From Spirochaetia bacterium (lineage in GTDB: Bacteria; Spirochaetota; Spirochaetia; Treponematales; Treponemataceae), in assembly GCA_900767955.1 (NCBI GenBank), contig CAAGBC010000031.1, positions 1 through 64,000 of the forward strand: a DNA stretch of 64,000 nucleotides. Direction: 5' to 3'. Every line of letters starts with the position of its first letter. Position 1 is the stretch's first letter. Below, in pieces: positions 48,873-58,817 of this stretch. Position numbers and translations under genes: made by a program. Below the pieces are notes generated by a model. That model saw only the letters and a list, made by a program, of their open reading frames with translations. It was not told the DNA's origin and searched no databases.

Positions 48873-50495
48873 TTATTTACTAAAAAATGCTTTTATGCGT
48901 GCAAACAAACCTTTTTTTGCAACAGGTTTTTGCTGAACTTTTGCATTTTGATTTTTATAATTTGTTGTTTTGGAAGAATGATTTTTATTCTTGCCTTTGT
49001 AATCATTATTTTTGTGATAATTTTTCTTATATCCATTTGGATTTTTTGAATTATAATTTTTACCACGATTTTCTGAAGAATTACCGTATTTTTCTTTATA
49101 AATCTTCATGCGATCTTCAAAAGACATATTTTCCATTTTAGCAAAATCAACAGATTTATTTTTATCATATTTCTTATGATTTTTATTTCTGTCATTTTTG
49201 CCTTTATAATTTTTATGAGAATTACCTTTATAATCACCTTTTGAATGACCTTCACGATGTCCACGATTATCAGAACGATTTTTGTCATAAGAACGATTAG
49301 ATTTTTTTCTATCATCATGATCGTCGTGACCAAATTCTGTTTTAATATAAATTCCAGAACTCTTATCTTCTAACATCTGTTCAGGATATGCCACACGAGA
49401 AGGAATAGACATTTCTATGTATCTTTCAATAGCAGGAAGATTGTATACATCTTGTTCACTACAGAAAGTGTAAGCTTTTCCTGATTTACCAGCCCGTGCT
49501 GTACGACCAATACGATGAACATAATTTTCTGCTTCATTTGGTAAATCAAAATTTATAACCATTGCTAAATTATCAACATCAATTCCACGAGCAGCAACAT
49601 CAGTAGCAACAAGAACATTGATTTTTCCTTCTTTAAAATCGTTTAACACTTTTAAGCGACGATTTTGAGGTAAATCACCAATGATAAAACTTGCTTTTAA
49701 TTCATTTAATTCAAGACGCTTTGCAACAACTTCACAACTTCTTTTTGTGTTACAGAAAATAATTACACTTGTAGGATTTTCATTTTTAATAATTCCCACC
49801 AAAAGCTTCATTTTTTCGTCACTTGAAACATGAAGTAATTCTTGGTCAATTTCTGAAACAGTAATATTTTCAGTTTCAATTTCAATTTCTTTTGCATCAC
49901 GAGTATATTCCCATGCAAGATTTTTTACATAAGAATTCAGTGTTGCACTAAAAAGCATTGTTTGGCGATTTTCTGAAGAAGGTAAAACTTTTAACAATTT
50001 ACGCAAATCAGGATAAAATCCCATATCAAACATTCTGTCAGCTTCATCAACAACAAGATATGATACAGCAGATAAATCAAGATTATTGCCTTCACATAAA
50101 TCAATAAGTCTACCAGGAGTTCCAATAATAATATCTACACCTTTTTTTAATGCAGAAACCTGTTTTTCATAGCCTACACCACCAAAGAAGCTATATGCTT
50201 TTAAACTTGAAGCACTACATAATACTTTTGCTTCTTCTTCAACTTGTACAGCAAGTTCTCTTGTAGGAACCATAATTAAAGCCTTTGTTCCTACGCTTTT
50301 TGTAAGCATTTCTTGTATTATAGCAACAAGATAAGCTGCAGTTTTTCCAGTTCCAGTTTGTGATTGAACATACAAATCAGAACCATCCTGCGAAATCTTC
50401 AACACTTGTTCCTGAACAGGAGTACAAGTTGTATAACCAGCTGCACTAATTCCCTTTTGCAACTGTTCATTTAAATTAAACTCTGTAAAATTCAT
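48873..50495 (-). CDS. DEAD-box ATP-dependent RNA helicase with basic Asn/Lys-rich tail
   Basis: A 540-residue DEAD helicase with the Q motif (TTCTPVQEQVL), SQTGTGKTAAYL (I), PTRELAVQ (Ia), TPGRLIDL (Ib), DEADRM (II), SATL (III), and HRIGRTARAGK (VI). The core ends near residue 375. The remaining ~165 residues are low-complexity and basic (KSNRSYDKNRSDNRGHREGH, YKGKNDRNKNHKKYDKNK), probably an RNA-binding tail like those of RhlE/CsdA-type helicases. The start at ATG 50495 lies 63 nt after the RlmK-like gene end; likely an operon with the ABC-F gene 18 nt downstream. Confidence 0.9.
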   Translation of the reverse strand: MNFTEFNLNEQLQKGISAAGYTTCTPVQEQVLKISQDGSDLYVQSQTGTGKTAAYLVAIIQEMLTKSVGTKALIMVPTRELAVQVEEEAKVLCSASSLKAYSFFGGVGYEKQVSALKKGVDIIIGTPGRLIDLCEGNNLDLSAVSYLVVDEADRMFDMGFYPDLRKLLKVLPSSENRQTMLFSATLNSYVKNLAWEYTRDAKEIEIETENITVSEIDQELLHVSSDEKMKLLVGIIKNENPTSVIIFCNTKRSCEVVAKRLELNELKASFIIGDLPQNRRLKVLNDFKEGKINVLVATDVAARGIDVDNLAMVINFDLPNEAENYVHRIGRTARAGKSGKAYTFCSEQDVYNLPAIERYIEMSIPSRVAYPEQMLEDKSSGIYIKTEFGHDDHDDRKKSNRSYDKNRSDNRGHREGHSKGDYKGNSHKNYKGKNDRNKNHKKYDKNKSVDFAKMENMSFEDRMKIYKEKYGNSSENRGKNYNSKNPNGYKKNYHKNNDYKGKNKNHSSKTTNYKNQNAKVQQKPVAKKGLFARIKAFFSK

Positions 50496-50557
50496 ATTTC
50501 AAAATATATCCCATTTTTAACATAATGTATAGCAAGCAGAATAAAATCTACTGGTAA

Positions 50558-51655
50558 CTAATCTAATTGGATTTTCCAACAACGATGAATTTTTGTTCCT
50601 TTAAAATCTTGAGGAATTGTTTCTTCCGTAATATCAGAAATATTTACATTAGAATTACCCACTTGTTTTAATACCAAAGTTGAATCAAAAATCAAGCGAC
50701 GGCTATTTGTTGAAAAATACAAAACGCCTTTAGGATTTAACAAATTCAAACAGTCATTTACTAATTCAGACCATTGTTTATTTATATCAAGCATATTTAG
50801 AGACATTTTTGAATTGCTAAATGTTGGAGGATCAAGAATAATCAAATCATATTTAGTATCATTTGCTTGTTTTTTTTCTTGAAGGAACTTAATCACATCG
50901 CCTTTTGTAAAAATATATTTTTTTGAATCTGAAAATCCATTTAATGTCATATTTTCCTTTGCCCAATTCAAATAAGTATTAGACAAATCAACAGATTCAA
51001 CAGATTTAGCATTTCCTTCAGCAGCATATACAGAAAAACTTCCTGTGTAACAAAAAAGATTTAATACAGCTTTTCCGCTAGAAGAATTTCTGACAACAGC
51101 TCTTAATGGGCGATGGTCAAAAAACAAACCTGTATCGATATAACTTGATAAATCAACATTAAATAATTGACCTTGTTCTTGAACACGACCTTTTACAATT
51201 GAAGTTTCTGTAGATTTTTCATATTGAGATTCACCTTTTTGTTTACGACGCTCTTTGCGTAAAATATGAGAAACAGGAACATTAAAAACTTCAGAAACAG
51301 TTTTACTCATTAAATCAAGCCACTGTTCTTCGTCATTTTCATCTTTTTCATAGGGACGCTCATACAAATACAAAATAAAAAATCGGCGTAAAGAATTTTC
51401 TTTTTCAACAAGAGGATCATTTGCAGAATATCTTGCATTTTGTTCCGCCAAAAAGCGAGCAGCATCAATTTTTGAATCAATATCATCAGGAAGAAATTCA
51501 TACATATCCAATGACAAAGGAATTTCAGGAATATCTCTATCGTACAAACGATAACAAGTAATTCTATTTTTTCTTGCCCACTTTCTTAACTCTTTATATT
51601 TTTTTTGTATTCGATTAGAAAAAATTTGTGCTTGATATAAATTTTTATTTTCCAT
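50558..51655 (-). CDS. RlmK/RlmI-like rRNA methyltransferase
   Basis: The 365-residue class I SAM methyltransferase has an N-terminal RlmK-type zone (KNRITCYRLYDRDIPEIPLSLDMYE) and a Rossmann domain with motif I VLNLFCYTGSFSVYAAEG and motif IV DLIILDPPTFSNSKM. A beta-rich YGLF-like segment (TGLFFDHRPLRAVVR) precedes motif I. It resembles the C-terminal half of RlmL (RlmK), which makes m7G2069 in 23S rRNA, and RlmI-like m5C enzymes; the DPPTF motif favours an N-methylating/RlmK assignment. It is upstream of the DEAD-box helicase and ABC-F genes, forming an apparent ribosome-related cluster. Confidence 0.85.
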   Translation of the reverse strand: MENKNLYQAQIFSNRIQKKYKELRKWARKNRITCYRLYDRDIPEIPLSLDMYEFLPDDIDSKIDAARFLAEQNARYSANDPLVEKENSLRRFFILYLYERPYEKDENDEEQWLDLMSKTVSEVFNVPVSHILRKERRKQKGESQYEKSTETSIVKGRVQEQGQLFNVDLSSYIDTGLFFDHRPLRAVVRNSSSGKAVLNLFCYTGSFSVYAAEGNAKSVESVDLSNTYLNWAKENMTLNGFSDSKKYIFTKGDVIKFLQEKKQANDTKYDLIILDPPTFSNSKMSLNMLDINKQWSELVNDCLNLLNPKGVLYFSTNSRRLIFDSTLVLKQVGNSNVNISDITEETIPQDFKGTKIHRCWKIQLD

Positions 51656-51723
51656 ATTGCAAATCCCAACAGAACAAAGATTATTAAAGTTAATTTTTCA
51701 CAATTGTAAAACTATATTCGTTT

Positions 51724-51760
51724 AAAAAAAAGACTCGCACAAAAAGTACGAGCCTTTTTT
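51724..51760 (-). terminator. secDF/yajC operon terminator
   Basis: Minus-strand stem AAGGCTCGTAC (51756-51746) with GTGCGAGTCTT (51741-51731), one mismatch, then eight Ts (51724-51731). It lies 17 nt after the secF stop. Confidence 0.92.
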
Positions 51761-51777
51761 ATCAAAAATCTAAATTA

Positions 51778-53022
51778 TTATACAGTAACTCCAGAATCCA
51801 TCTGAAGAACACCTTTTTTCATAGATTTTTCTGAATGATGAACACCAAATTCTGGTTTCCAATTTTTTCTTCCAGCAGAAATAAATCCTCCTGAAATAAA
51901 CATTGAAGAATAACAACCACTGAAAAGACCAACAATAACAGCAAGTGCAAAATCTTTAATTGAACCTGTTGTAAAGATATAAAGAGAAACTACAGCAAAT
52001 AATGTTGTTACAGTTGTTAATATAGATCTAGCCAATGTATCAGAAAGTGACTTGTTCAAGATTTCATCAAATTTAGTAACTTTTTGCATTGATAAGTTAT
52101 CACGCACACGGTCAAGAATAACAACAGTTGCGTTGATAGAATAACCAATAATAGTCAAAATAGCAGCAAGAACAGTTGTTGTAAATTCCATGTTTGACCA
52201 AATAATGAATGTAAACATAATACAAACATCATGAAGCAATGCAATTACAGAACCAAGAGCAAAATCCCAGTGGAAGCGGAATGCAGCATAAATCCAAATA
52301 CATACAATTGTTAATAACAATAAGAATGCAGATTTTATAGCTAATGAACTAGAAAATCCTGCACCAATAAAATCAGTTTTAATAACAGCAACTTTATTAG
52401 CACCAAATTTTGCTTCAAGTTTAGTCATAACATCATTCTGTAAAGATGCACCTGTTACTTCTTCTGAATCTGCAGACATACGAATCTGGAAACTAGCAGC
52501 TGAACCAGAACCAATTTTTTTAACAGAAATACCTTTTAATTCTGATAAAGCAGCACGAACATCATCTACAGTTACATCAGAACTTTTTGCATAAATACAA
52601 ACTGGTTCTTTAGAAAGTTGTGTAGAAACAGCAGAATTAAAGAAAACAGTGTATGAAGCATCTGTAGCATCAGCAAGAACTTCTGCTTTTACACCAGCAA
52701 CACTACTAATTCCTTTTGCTAAATCTGCAACAGTAGGATATTCATGGAAAGCAAATGATTTTGTTTCATTTTCTGCACCAGTACCACTAACAACAACATC
52801 AAGTTTTTCGTTAGAAATTTCAAGAACAACTTTTGCAGCACCACTATATGTTACATTAATTGCTACAGGAGCAATACGAACTTCTTCAACAAGACCTGGC
52901 TTAAAATCAAGACCAAGATTAATACCTTTTGTAAAGAATCCTATAATTCCAAAAACAATAATTACTGCACTAATAATAGCACTTGGAAGGAAACCTTTAC
53001 TGAACTGGATAACTTTTTTCAT
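51778..53022 (-). CDS. secF: Protein translocase subunit SecF
   Basis: Inner-membrane Sec accessory subunit that, with SecD, uses the proton or sodium gradient to pull exported proteins. The 414-residue protein has the N-terminal helix (PSAIISAVIIVFGIIGFF), then LGLDFKPGLVEEVR and a periplasmic domain. Next come the SecD/SecF C-terminal bundle (LHDVCIMFTFIIW, AAILTIIGYSINATVVILDRVRDN) and LARSILTTVTTLFAVVSLYIFTTGSIKDFALAVIVGLFSGCYSSMFIS. It is longer than E. coli SecF (323) because its periplasmic domain is enlarged. Start at ATG 53022, coupled to secD through TAATG. Confidence 0.95.
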   Translation of the reverse strand: MKKVIQFSKGFLPSAIISAVIIVFGIIGFFTKGINLGLDFKPGLVEEVRIAPVAINVTYSGAAKVVLEISNEKLDVVVSGTGAENETKSFAFHEYPTVADLAKGISSVAGVKAEVLADATDASYTVFFNSAVSTQLSKEPVCIYAKSSDVTVDDVRAALSELKGISVKKIGSGSAASFQIRMSADSEEVTGASLQNDVMTKLEAKFGANKVAVIKTDFIGAGFSSSLAIKSAFLLLLTIVCIWIYAAFRFHWDFALGSVIALLHDVCIMFTFIIWSNMEFTTTVLAAILTIIGYSINATVVILDRVRDNLSMQKVTKFDEILNKSLSDTLARSILTTVTTLFAVVSLYIFTTGSIKDFALAVIVGLFSGCYSSMFISGGFISAGRKNWKPEFGVHHSEKSMKKGVLQMDSGVTV

Positions 53023-54767
53023 TATTTTACCCTCCAACTAATACTGATATTTTGTTTGTGCATAACATCTGTATTAAAATCAAACATCAATCTAGATACG
53101 AACAATGCAGTAAATACAGAAGAAACAACACCAATAGCAAGTGTAACAGCAAATCCCTGAATTGCACCTGTTCCTAATGCAGCAAGGAACATAGCAGCTA
53201 TAAATGTTGTAATGTTAGAGTCCATAATTGCCCAGAAAGCATTTTCAAAACCACCAATTAAAGCAGCTTGACGACTCTTTCCTAATACAAGTTCTTCTTT
53301 AATGCGTTCAAAGATAATAACATTAGCATCAACAGCCATACCAATTGTAAGAATCATACCAGCAATACTTGGTAAAGTTAATGTAAGATTAAATGCTGAA
53401 AGAATACTGAACATGATATAGATATTTAATACTTGAGCAACAACAGCATTTATACCAGCGCCTTTGTAGTAAATAAGCATAAAAATCATAATCAATGCAA
53501 GACCAACAATAATAGCCTTTACACCTTGTTTAATAGCTTGTTCACCTAAAGATGCACCAATAACTTGCTGACTTTCAACAGATAAAGGAACATTTAACCA
53601 TGCAGTCTGAAGAACTTTCTGAAGATTCTGAGCTTCTTCAAGTCCAAAACCTGTAATAGCAACACGACCACCAGTAATAGCGTCATTAATACGAGCATAA
53701 GATTTAATTTTGTTATCACTTACAATAGCAAGAGATTTTCCAACATTTGCACTAGTAAAATCAGCAAAAATCTGTCCACCTTCATCATCCAAAACGAAAT
53801 CAACTTCTGGACGATTTGTAAGATGATCAGCACCAACATTTGCAGATTTAACATGTTTTCCGTCTAATGCAATTTGTTTTTTTACAACTAAATAGCCAAT
53901 GCGTTCATCAAGACCATAAGCGTCTTTTGTGTAATGACCTAAAACTTCTGTATCAGCAGGAATAATTGTAGGATTAACTAAAGAACCATTTGCATTAAAT
54001 GTATTTGCAACATTCTGAACATAATATTCATTAAATTTCTGAGTTGCTTCTTCATCAACTAAACGGAAATTAAGAATACCTTTTCCCATAATAATTGTAT
54101 TAATAGCATCTGCTTCTGCAGCACCAGGAATTTCAATATAGATACGATCTTCACCTTGCTGGCGGATTACAGGTTCAGTAAGACCAAATTTATCAATACG
54201 ACCAGATAATGTTTCAATAGCCTGAGCCATTGCATCTTTTTTGAACTGTTCAACATTTTCAACAACAGTTCCATCTTTTTCTTGAGATGCAATTGCAGCA
54301 TCAATATCTGCTTTTACAATAATACTCATACCACCAGAAAGGTCCAAACCTAATTTTACAGAATTCTGATAATATGATTTTGCTTTTAAGATATCTTCTC
54401 TATAACGATTTTCAAATTCAGAACGGAATTCTACTTCATTTGAATATGCGTTTAGAATAGCACCAACTGTCATAGGAGCTGGAACTTTCATATCCAACTG
54501 CTTATATTTTTTTGCAGCTGCTTTTTCAAGCCATGCATAATCAGCACCTACAGCTTTATTTGAATCTTCTTTAGCCATTTCTTTAATAACTAAAACATCT
54601 TTAGCTGCTTGAACAGATGCAAAATCTTTAATATTTTCTAGTGAACTTAAAGCCAATGCTTTTACTTCTTTTGGTGTTCTCCAATACCAACTGATTGAAG
54701 GCCAAAGACAAGCAAAACATACAGCTAAAACTGCTAGAAGAATAAAGAAACGTGTACGTTTATTCAT
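53022..54767 (-). CDS. secD: Protein translocase subunit SecD
   Basis: The 581-residue partner of SecF. N-terminal helix (FILLAVLAVCFACLWPSISW), P1 domain with SYYQNSVKLGLDLSGGMSIIV, and EPVIRQQGEDRIYIEIPGA. A middle segment (DFVLDDEGGQIFADFTSANVGKSLAIV) follows, then the 6-TM bundle with VNPFLDP-like signature replaced by ESQQVIGASLGEQAIKQG and MAVDANVIIFERIKEE. Normal length. ATG 54767; yajC lies 16 nt upstream; the operon is yajC-secD-secF, the usual order. Confidence 0.95.
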   Translation of the reverse strand: MNKRTRFFILLAVLAVCFACLWPSISWYWRTPKEVKALALSSLENIKDFASVQAAKDVLVIKEMAKEDSNKAVGADYAWLEKAAAKKYKQLDMKVPAPMTVGAILNAYSNEVEFRSEFENRYREDILKAKSYYQNSVKLGLDLSGGMSIIVKADIDAAIASQEKDGTVVENVEQFKKDAMAQAIETLSGRIDKFGLTEPVIRQQGEDRIYIEIPGAAEADAINTIIMGKGILNFRLVDEEATQKFNEYYVQNVANTFNANGSLVNPTIIPADTEVLGHYTKDAYGLDERIGYLVVKKQIALDGKHVKSANVGADHLTNRPEVDFVLDDEGGQIFADFTSANVGKSLAIVSDNKIKSYARINDAITGGRVAITGFGLEEAQNLQKVLQTAWLNVPLSVESQQVIGASLGEQAIKQGVKAIIVGLALIMIFMLIYYKGAGINAVVAQVLNIYIMFSILSAFNLTLTLPSIAGMILTIGMAVDANVIIFERIKEELVLGKSRQAALIGGFENAFWAIMDSNITTFIAAMFLAALGTGAIQGFAVTLAIGVVSSVFTALFVSRLMFDFNTDVMHKQNISISWRVK

Positions 54768-54783
54768 CTTGTTTTCTCCAAAA

Positions 54784-55191
54784 TTACTTTGTTTCTGCTG
54801 AATCTTCTGTTAAAGTTTCTTCAGCTTCTTTTTTGTCTTTTTTTGATTTTTCTTCTTTTACGTCTGCAGGTTTGTCTGTTACAACAGTTGCAATTGCAGT
54901 ACGATTAAATTCAATTTTAGTATTATCATCAACTTTTACAACAACAGTTTTTTCTTTTGTTGATGAAATAACCCCATGAATTCCGCCAATAGTCACAACC
55001 TTATCACCTTTTTTCAAGGCAGCAATCATTTTTTCGGTTTCTTTTTGTTTTTTATTCTGAGGACGAATAAGGAAGAAATAAAAGATTGCAAAAATAGCAA
55101 TCATTGGCAAGAATGTTGACAACATACCAGCCATTCCTGAAGCACTAGGAGCAGTTCCTGTGCTAGTTTGTAGAAAAGAAATAAATGGCAT
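54784..55191 (-). CDS. yajC: Preprotein translocase subunit YajC
   Basis: Single-span membrane protein, 135 residues, of the SecDF-YajC complex. Features: a central helix (FLPMIAIFAIFYFFLIRPQNKKQKE) with the RPQ(N/Q)KK turn, KGDKVVTIGGIHGVISSTKEKTVVVKVDD, and an acidic/lysine tail (KEEKSKKDKKEAEETLTEDSAETK) longer than usual. The tail repeats Lys/Glu and is predicted disordered. Upstream of secD in the same operon. Confidence 0.95.
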   Translation of the reverse strand: MPFISFLQTSTGTAPSASGMAGMLSTFLPMIAIFAIFYFFLIRPQNKKQKETEKMIAALKKGDKVVTIGGIHGVISSTKEKTVVVKVDDNTKIEFNRTAIATVVTDKPADVKEEKSKKDKKEAEETLTEDSAETK

Positions 55192-55298
55192 AACATAAAT
55201 CCTTTTATATAAATTTTAAATAAAATTAGTTCTATCAGAATACCACACACATTGCAAAATCGTCAAGTAAAACTAGTAGTTTAAAAAATTAATAACTA

Positions 55299-57050
55299 CT
55301 ATTTAATTAACAGATTTAACTGTTCGTTAAGATTTTTTAATTCTGAATCATTTGGATTTAAAGCCACAACTTGTTTTAGATAATATTGAGCTTTACGATA
55401 ATCTTTTTTGTCATAATAAATTTGATACAATCGGAACAAAGCATCTGTATTTCTTGGATTTGAAATCAAACTTGAACGCAAATCAGAAAGAGATGATTCC
55501 ACAGAAGATTGCAAAAAACTACGCTTATAATAGAGAAAACTTTTTAATTTTGATGAAGAAGTTTGTAACAGACTATTAATCAAATCTAATGCAGCTGTTT
55601 TTTTTCCTTGTTCAATTAAAACAACAATGTAAGATTGTATTATTGATTCATCATTTGGATTAGATTTATACAAAGGAAGAATTAAATTTTCTGCTTCTTC
55701 AATTTTTTTCAAAGAAATACAAATATTTATGTGTTTAAAAATTGTATCCACAGAAACATTTTTTTTGGAAATTAACATACGACTTAAATCATAAGCATTT
55801 TTCCATTGTTTATTTTGAACAAAACCTTCAACAGCATATTTTAAAGCTTGTTCACTACTAGGATTCATATTCAAAACAGCATTAGCATAATAATCTACAG
55901 TTTTTCCATTAACTAAAACATTTGCTTCACTACATAATTTTGCAGCAAACAACAGAATATTTTCATCATTTGGATAAAGCTTTAACGCTTGTTCAATAGT
56001 AGAAATAGCTGCAGATAAATTTTTACTCCAATCATATTGAAGTTTTGCACGGAGCAATAAATAATTTTTTGAATTACTATCTTGTCTTGCATAAACATCT
56101 AGCAAAGATGCAGCATGAATATAATCTTGTTTTGCCACAAGAATTTCTGTACGGAACAATAAGGAATTTAAATCATTTGGAACTTGCTGCAAAACTCTTG
56201 CAATATAATCTTCTGCTAAATCATAATTTTCCAAAGAATAAGAAACTTTTGCAAGCAATTTTAATACTTCAACATTTGAAGGATATTTTTTTAATAAATC
56301 AATTAAAAACTGAAAAGCTTCTTGTGATTTTCCTACAGAAACTAAAGATTCACCGTAAGCATATAAAACTTCAAAACAATTTGGAGCAAATTTTACAATT
56401 TTGGAAAAACATTCAAAAGCTTTTTCTATGTCACCATTCTTTTTATACAATTGACCTAGCAAATAATTTGCAAGTACAGAATCAGGATACATTGATATAC
56501 CATTTTTTAACGCTGCTTCAGACATAGAAAAAAACGGTTTTACATCATCCACAACTAAAACAACAAGAGATGGTAAAACTGTTGTTAAAAAATCAACATT
56601 TCCTGTACTTAAATCATAAATTCCCTTGCGTGCAGAATTTATTGCACCCATATAAGGAGTGTCTATTTGAATTTCAGGAGTTTCCCAATCAATTCTTTCA
56701 GAAGGCCATGCAATTTTCATTATATTTGCATTTACATCTAAAAGAACTTTTTCATTATCTTCATAATCTTTTTCTGTTTTTCTAAGCATTGATGCAGCTT
56801 TTCGCAAGGAATTTGGAGAACCATTTTCAACTTCGTACATAACATTTTCATCAATACGAGAAAAATATGTATATTTCTTTTTAGTTTTTTTGGATTTATT
56901 TATAGAAATTTTTGTATCTTCATCAGAATATACTGATTTAGTTCCAAAATTTACTTCTGTTTTTGGAGTACTAGCACATGAGAATAATAAAAATGATACA
57001 CAAAAAATTAAAAAAACAAATTTAATTTCAAACCTATAGGAATGAATCAC
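55299..57050 (-). CDS. TPR-repeat lipoprotein
   Basis: The 583-residue product begins FVFLIFCVSFLLFSCAST, a clear lipobox (LFSC, Cys near residue 25), after a GTG start at 57050 that overlaps the previous stop as GTGA. The rest is TPR repeats (LANYLLGQLYKKNGDIEKAFECFSKIVKF, EVLYAYGESLVSVGKSQEAFQFLIDLLKKYP, DALFRLYQIYYDKKDYRKAQYYLKQVVALNPND). The role is unknown; such spirochaete lipoproteins may scaffold envelope complexes. No ATG fits better because the hydrophobic signal begins only 10 residues in. Confidence 0.8.
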   Translation of the reverse strand: MIHSYRFEIKFVFLIFCVSFLLFSCASTPKTEVNFGTKSVYSDEDTKISINKSKKTKKKYTYFSRIDENVMYEVENGSPNSLRKAASMLRKTEKDYEDNEKVLLDVNANIMKIAWPSERIDWETPEIQIDTPYMGAINSARKGIYDLSTGNVDFLTTVLPSLVVLVVDDVKPFFSMSEAALKNGISMYPDSVLANYLLGQLYKKNGDIEKAFECFSKIVKFAPNCFEVLYAYGESLVSVGKSQEAFQFLIDLLKKYPSNVEVLKLLAKVSYSLENYDLAEDYIARVLQQVPNDLNSLLFRTEILVAKQDYIHAASLLDVYARQDSNSKNYLLLRAKLQYDWSKNLSAAISTIEQALKLYPNDENILLFAAKLCSEANVLVNGKTVDYYANAVLNMNPSSEQALKYAVEGFVQNKQWKNAYDLSRMLISKKNVSVDTIFKHINICISLKKIEEAENLILPLYKSNPNDESIIQSYIVVLIEQGKKTAALDLINSLLQTSSSKLKSFLYYKRSFLQSSVESSLSDLRSSLISNPRNTDALFRLYQIYYDKKDYRKAQYYLKQVVALNPNDSELKNLNEQLNLLIK

Positions 57051-57655
57051 AAATCTTCACCTACAATATTTTCGGCATTTTCATCAAAATCTTCATCAAC
57101 AAAATCATTGTCAATAATAGAATTTATTTGCTTCCTATACAAAAAGATAATTACTAAAAATACACCAGCACAAATTAACAATAATGGACCTAAAACCACT
57201 GCAACCATAGAAAAAGAAACATCAATAAGCCCAAAACTGAAAAATAAAAATATAGCACTCATTACTATCAAAAATAATGCTGGAAAATCATAAGCAATAA
57301 CAATTTTTTTGTTTTTTACTTTACCAGAACAAAACAACGCAATGCCAGAAAACAAAAGGAACAAAGGCCACCATTCTTTTAGAGAAAAAGGAACAATTCC
57401 AGTTCCCATCAAAGTGCCAAAAATTCCCCACAATGAGAACATTAAACCAACAAAAAGAAAAAACGGTTTATTTGAAAAAACCAAAAACGAATATAAAAAA
57501 GCAAATCCCGCTACTAAAAACAAAATGAATGCAACAGACTTTGCTATATTTAAGGAACCACCAGAAAAGCCAACAAAAAATAAAAATCCAACAACTAAAA
57601 ATAACATTCCTAAAAATAGAATTATATTCAATAAACTTGTACTTACTTTCTTCAT
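57047..57655 (-). CDS. Six-helix membrane protein, unknown
   Basis: A 202-residue product with about six helices (LLNIILFLGMLFLVVGFLFFVGF, AFILFLVAGFAFLYSFLVF, LFVGLMFSLWGIFGTL and others) and an acidic C-terminal tail (DNDFVDEDFDENAENIVGEDL). The helix pattern recalls DUF5668/LiaF-like membrane modules with WWPLFLLFSG in the middle, which is suggestive only. Start MKKVST at 57655 after AGGTGAC. It overlaps the TPR lipoprotein start by 4 nt, so the two are translationally coupled. Confidence 0.65.
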   Translation of the reverse strand: MKKVSTSLLNIILFLGMLFLVVGFLFFVGFSGGSLNIAKSVAFILFLVAGFAFLYSFLVFSNKPFFLFVGLMFSLWGIFGTLMGTGIVPFSLKEWWPLFLLFSGIALFCSGKVKNKKIVIAYDFPALFLIVMSAIFLFFSFGLIDVSFSMVAVVLGPLLLICAGVFLVIIFLYRKQINSIIDNDFVDEDFDENAENIVGEDL

Positions 57656-57758
57656 GACAGTCACCTACTTTTAGCTAATTTTTATGCAAAACCTTCAATA
57701 GAATACACCATTAAAGGGTATCTTGCCAATAACAAAACTGTATGCTAGATTAAAAAAT

Positions 57759-58817
57759 ATGAAACAAAAAATTATTTCTTCTATATTATGTGTAGTAATA
57801 TTCTTCATGAACATTTCATGTAATTCAAATATAAATGATTCCGAATTTGAAAAAATACAAAAAATTCAAGAAACACAAAATGAATTATATATACTTCTAA
57901 AAAATGAAACACTAGACGAAATTAGTCGTTACGCAATTATTAATCAAATCGCAAATAATTTAGTTGCCTTAAAAGATTACAACGGACTAATTCTATTTTT
58001 AACAGATTGGGTTCAAAATCATCCAGATGACACATATAACGCATATTGGCTTTTAATGACTGCATACGCATATATGTCAACAAAAGCAGAACCAATTGCT
58101 GAATATTATTTTGATAAAATTCTTCGTGAATACAAAGACCTTTTAGTAAAAGATAAATCAATTCATTTTATTTGTTTGCAAAACCTTATACAAATTAGCC
58201 AAAACACAAGCAACAGAATCAGATACTTTAACCAACTTATAAACAGATTCCCTACAAACATAAGCATTACAGAATTATATCTTCGCCTTGCACTTGAATA
58301 CGAAAAAGAAAGTGAATGGGAAATGGCATTAAAATCTTATGCAATGTTTTTAGCTCAACCAGATGCTTCTACAATTCAGATTTCTGGGGAACCAAATGCT
58401 TATAAAAAAGCAAGACAGCTTGTTGGATTTTCTAATTCACCTAAAGATTGGACTTTTGAAAATCTTGCAGATTTGGAAGCAGCAATGAAACGCGCAATTA
58501 GAAATTACGATTGGCGTTCACTTGATAAATACAAAGCAAAAGTTAATTTCTTTTCTATGTCATGGAAACAGGACGAAATGGATCCAAATGCACAAGAAGA
58601 ATTTTCTATGAAAAACTTCATGCGCGGAAACAGAGTTCGATTCAGTGCAGAACTTGATAAAGATTCAAACTCAAATGAAGCATATTTAAGAACTTGGGGT
58701 TGGAGTAGATATGTTTCTATTTGGTATTTATATTTCAGAAAAGTAAATTTCCCACTAGACCCAGATATCCACGGAAACTGGGAATGGGCTGGAATTTACA
58801 TAGGTGAAAAACTTTAA
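57759..58817 (+). CDS. Predicted lipoprotein with helical/TPR-like repeats
   Basis: The 352-residue product starts MKQKIISSILCVVIFFMNISC, a signal with cysteine about residue 21, then SNINDSEFEK. The body is helical with TPR-like pairs (NAYWLLMTAYAYMSTKAEPIAEYYFDKILREYKD, TELYLRLALEYEKESEWEMALKSYAMFLAQP). The last ~100 residues (NLADLEAAMKRAIRNYDWRSLDKYKAK to WSRYVSIWYLYFRK) look like a separate domain. It may guide or anchor the lytic transglycosylase encoded next, whose ATG overlaps this stop (TAATG). Start supported weakly (no strong ribosome site); a 12-codon extension upstream is unsupported. Confidence 0.7.
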   Translation: MKQKIISSILCVVIFFMNISCNSNINDSEFEKIQKIQETQNELYILLKNETLDEISRYAIINQIANNLVALKDYNGLILFLTDWVQNHPDDTYNAYWLLMTAYAYMSTKAEPIAEYYFDKILREYKDLLVKDKSIHFICLQNLIQISQNTSNRIRYFNQLINRFPTNISITELYLRLALEYEKESEWEMALKSYAMFLAQPDASTIQISGEPNAYKKARQLVGFSNSPKDWTFENLADLEAAMKRAIRNYDWRSLDKYKAKVNFFSMSWKQDEMDPNAQEEFSMKNFMRGNRVRFSAELDKDSNSNEAYLRTWGWSRYVSIWYLYFRKVNFPLDPDIHGNWEWAGIYIGEKL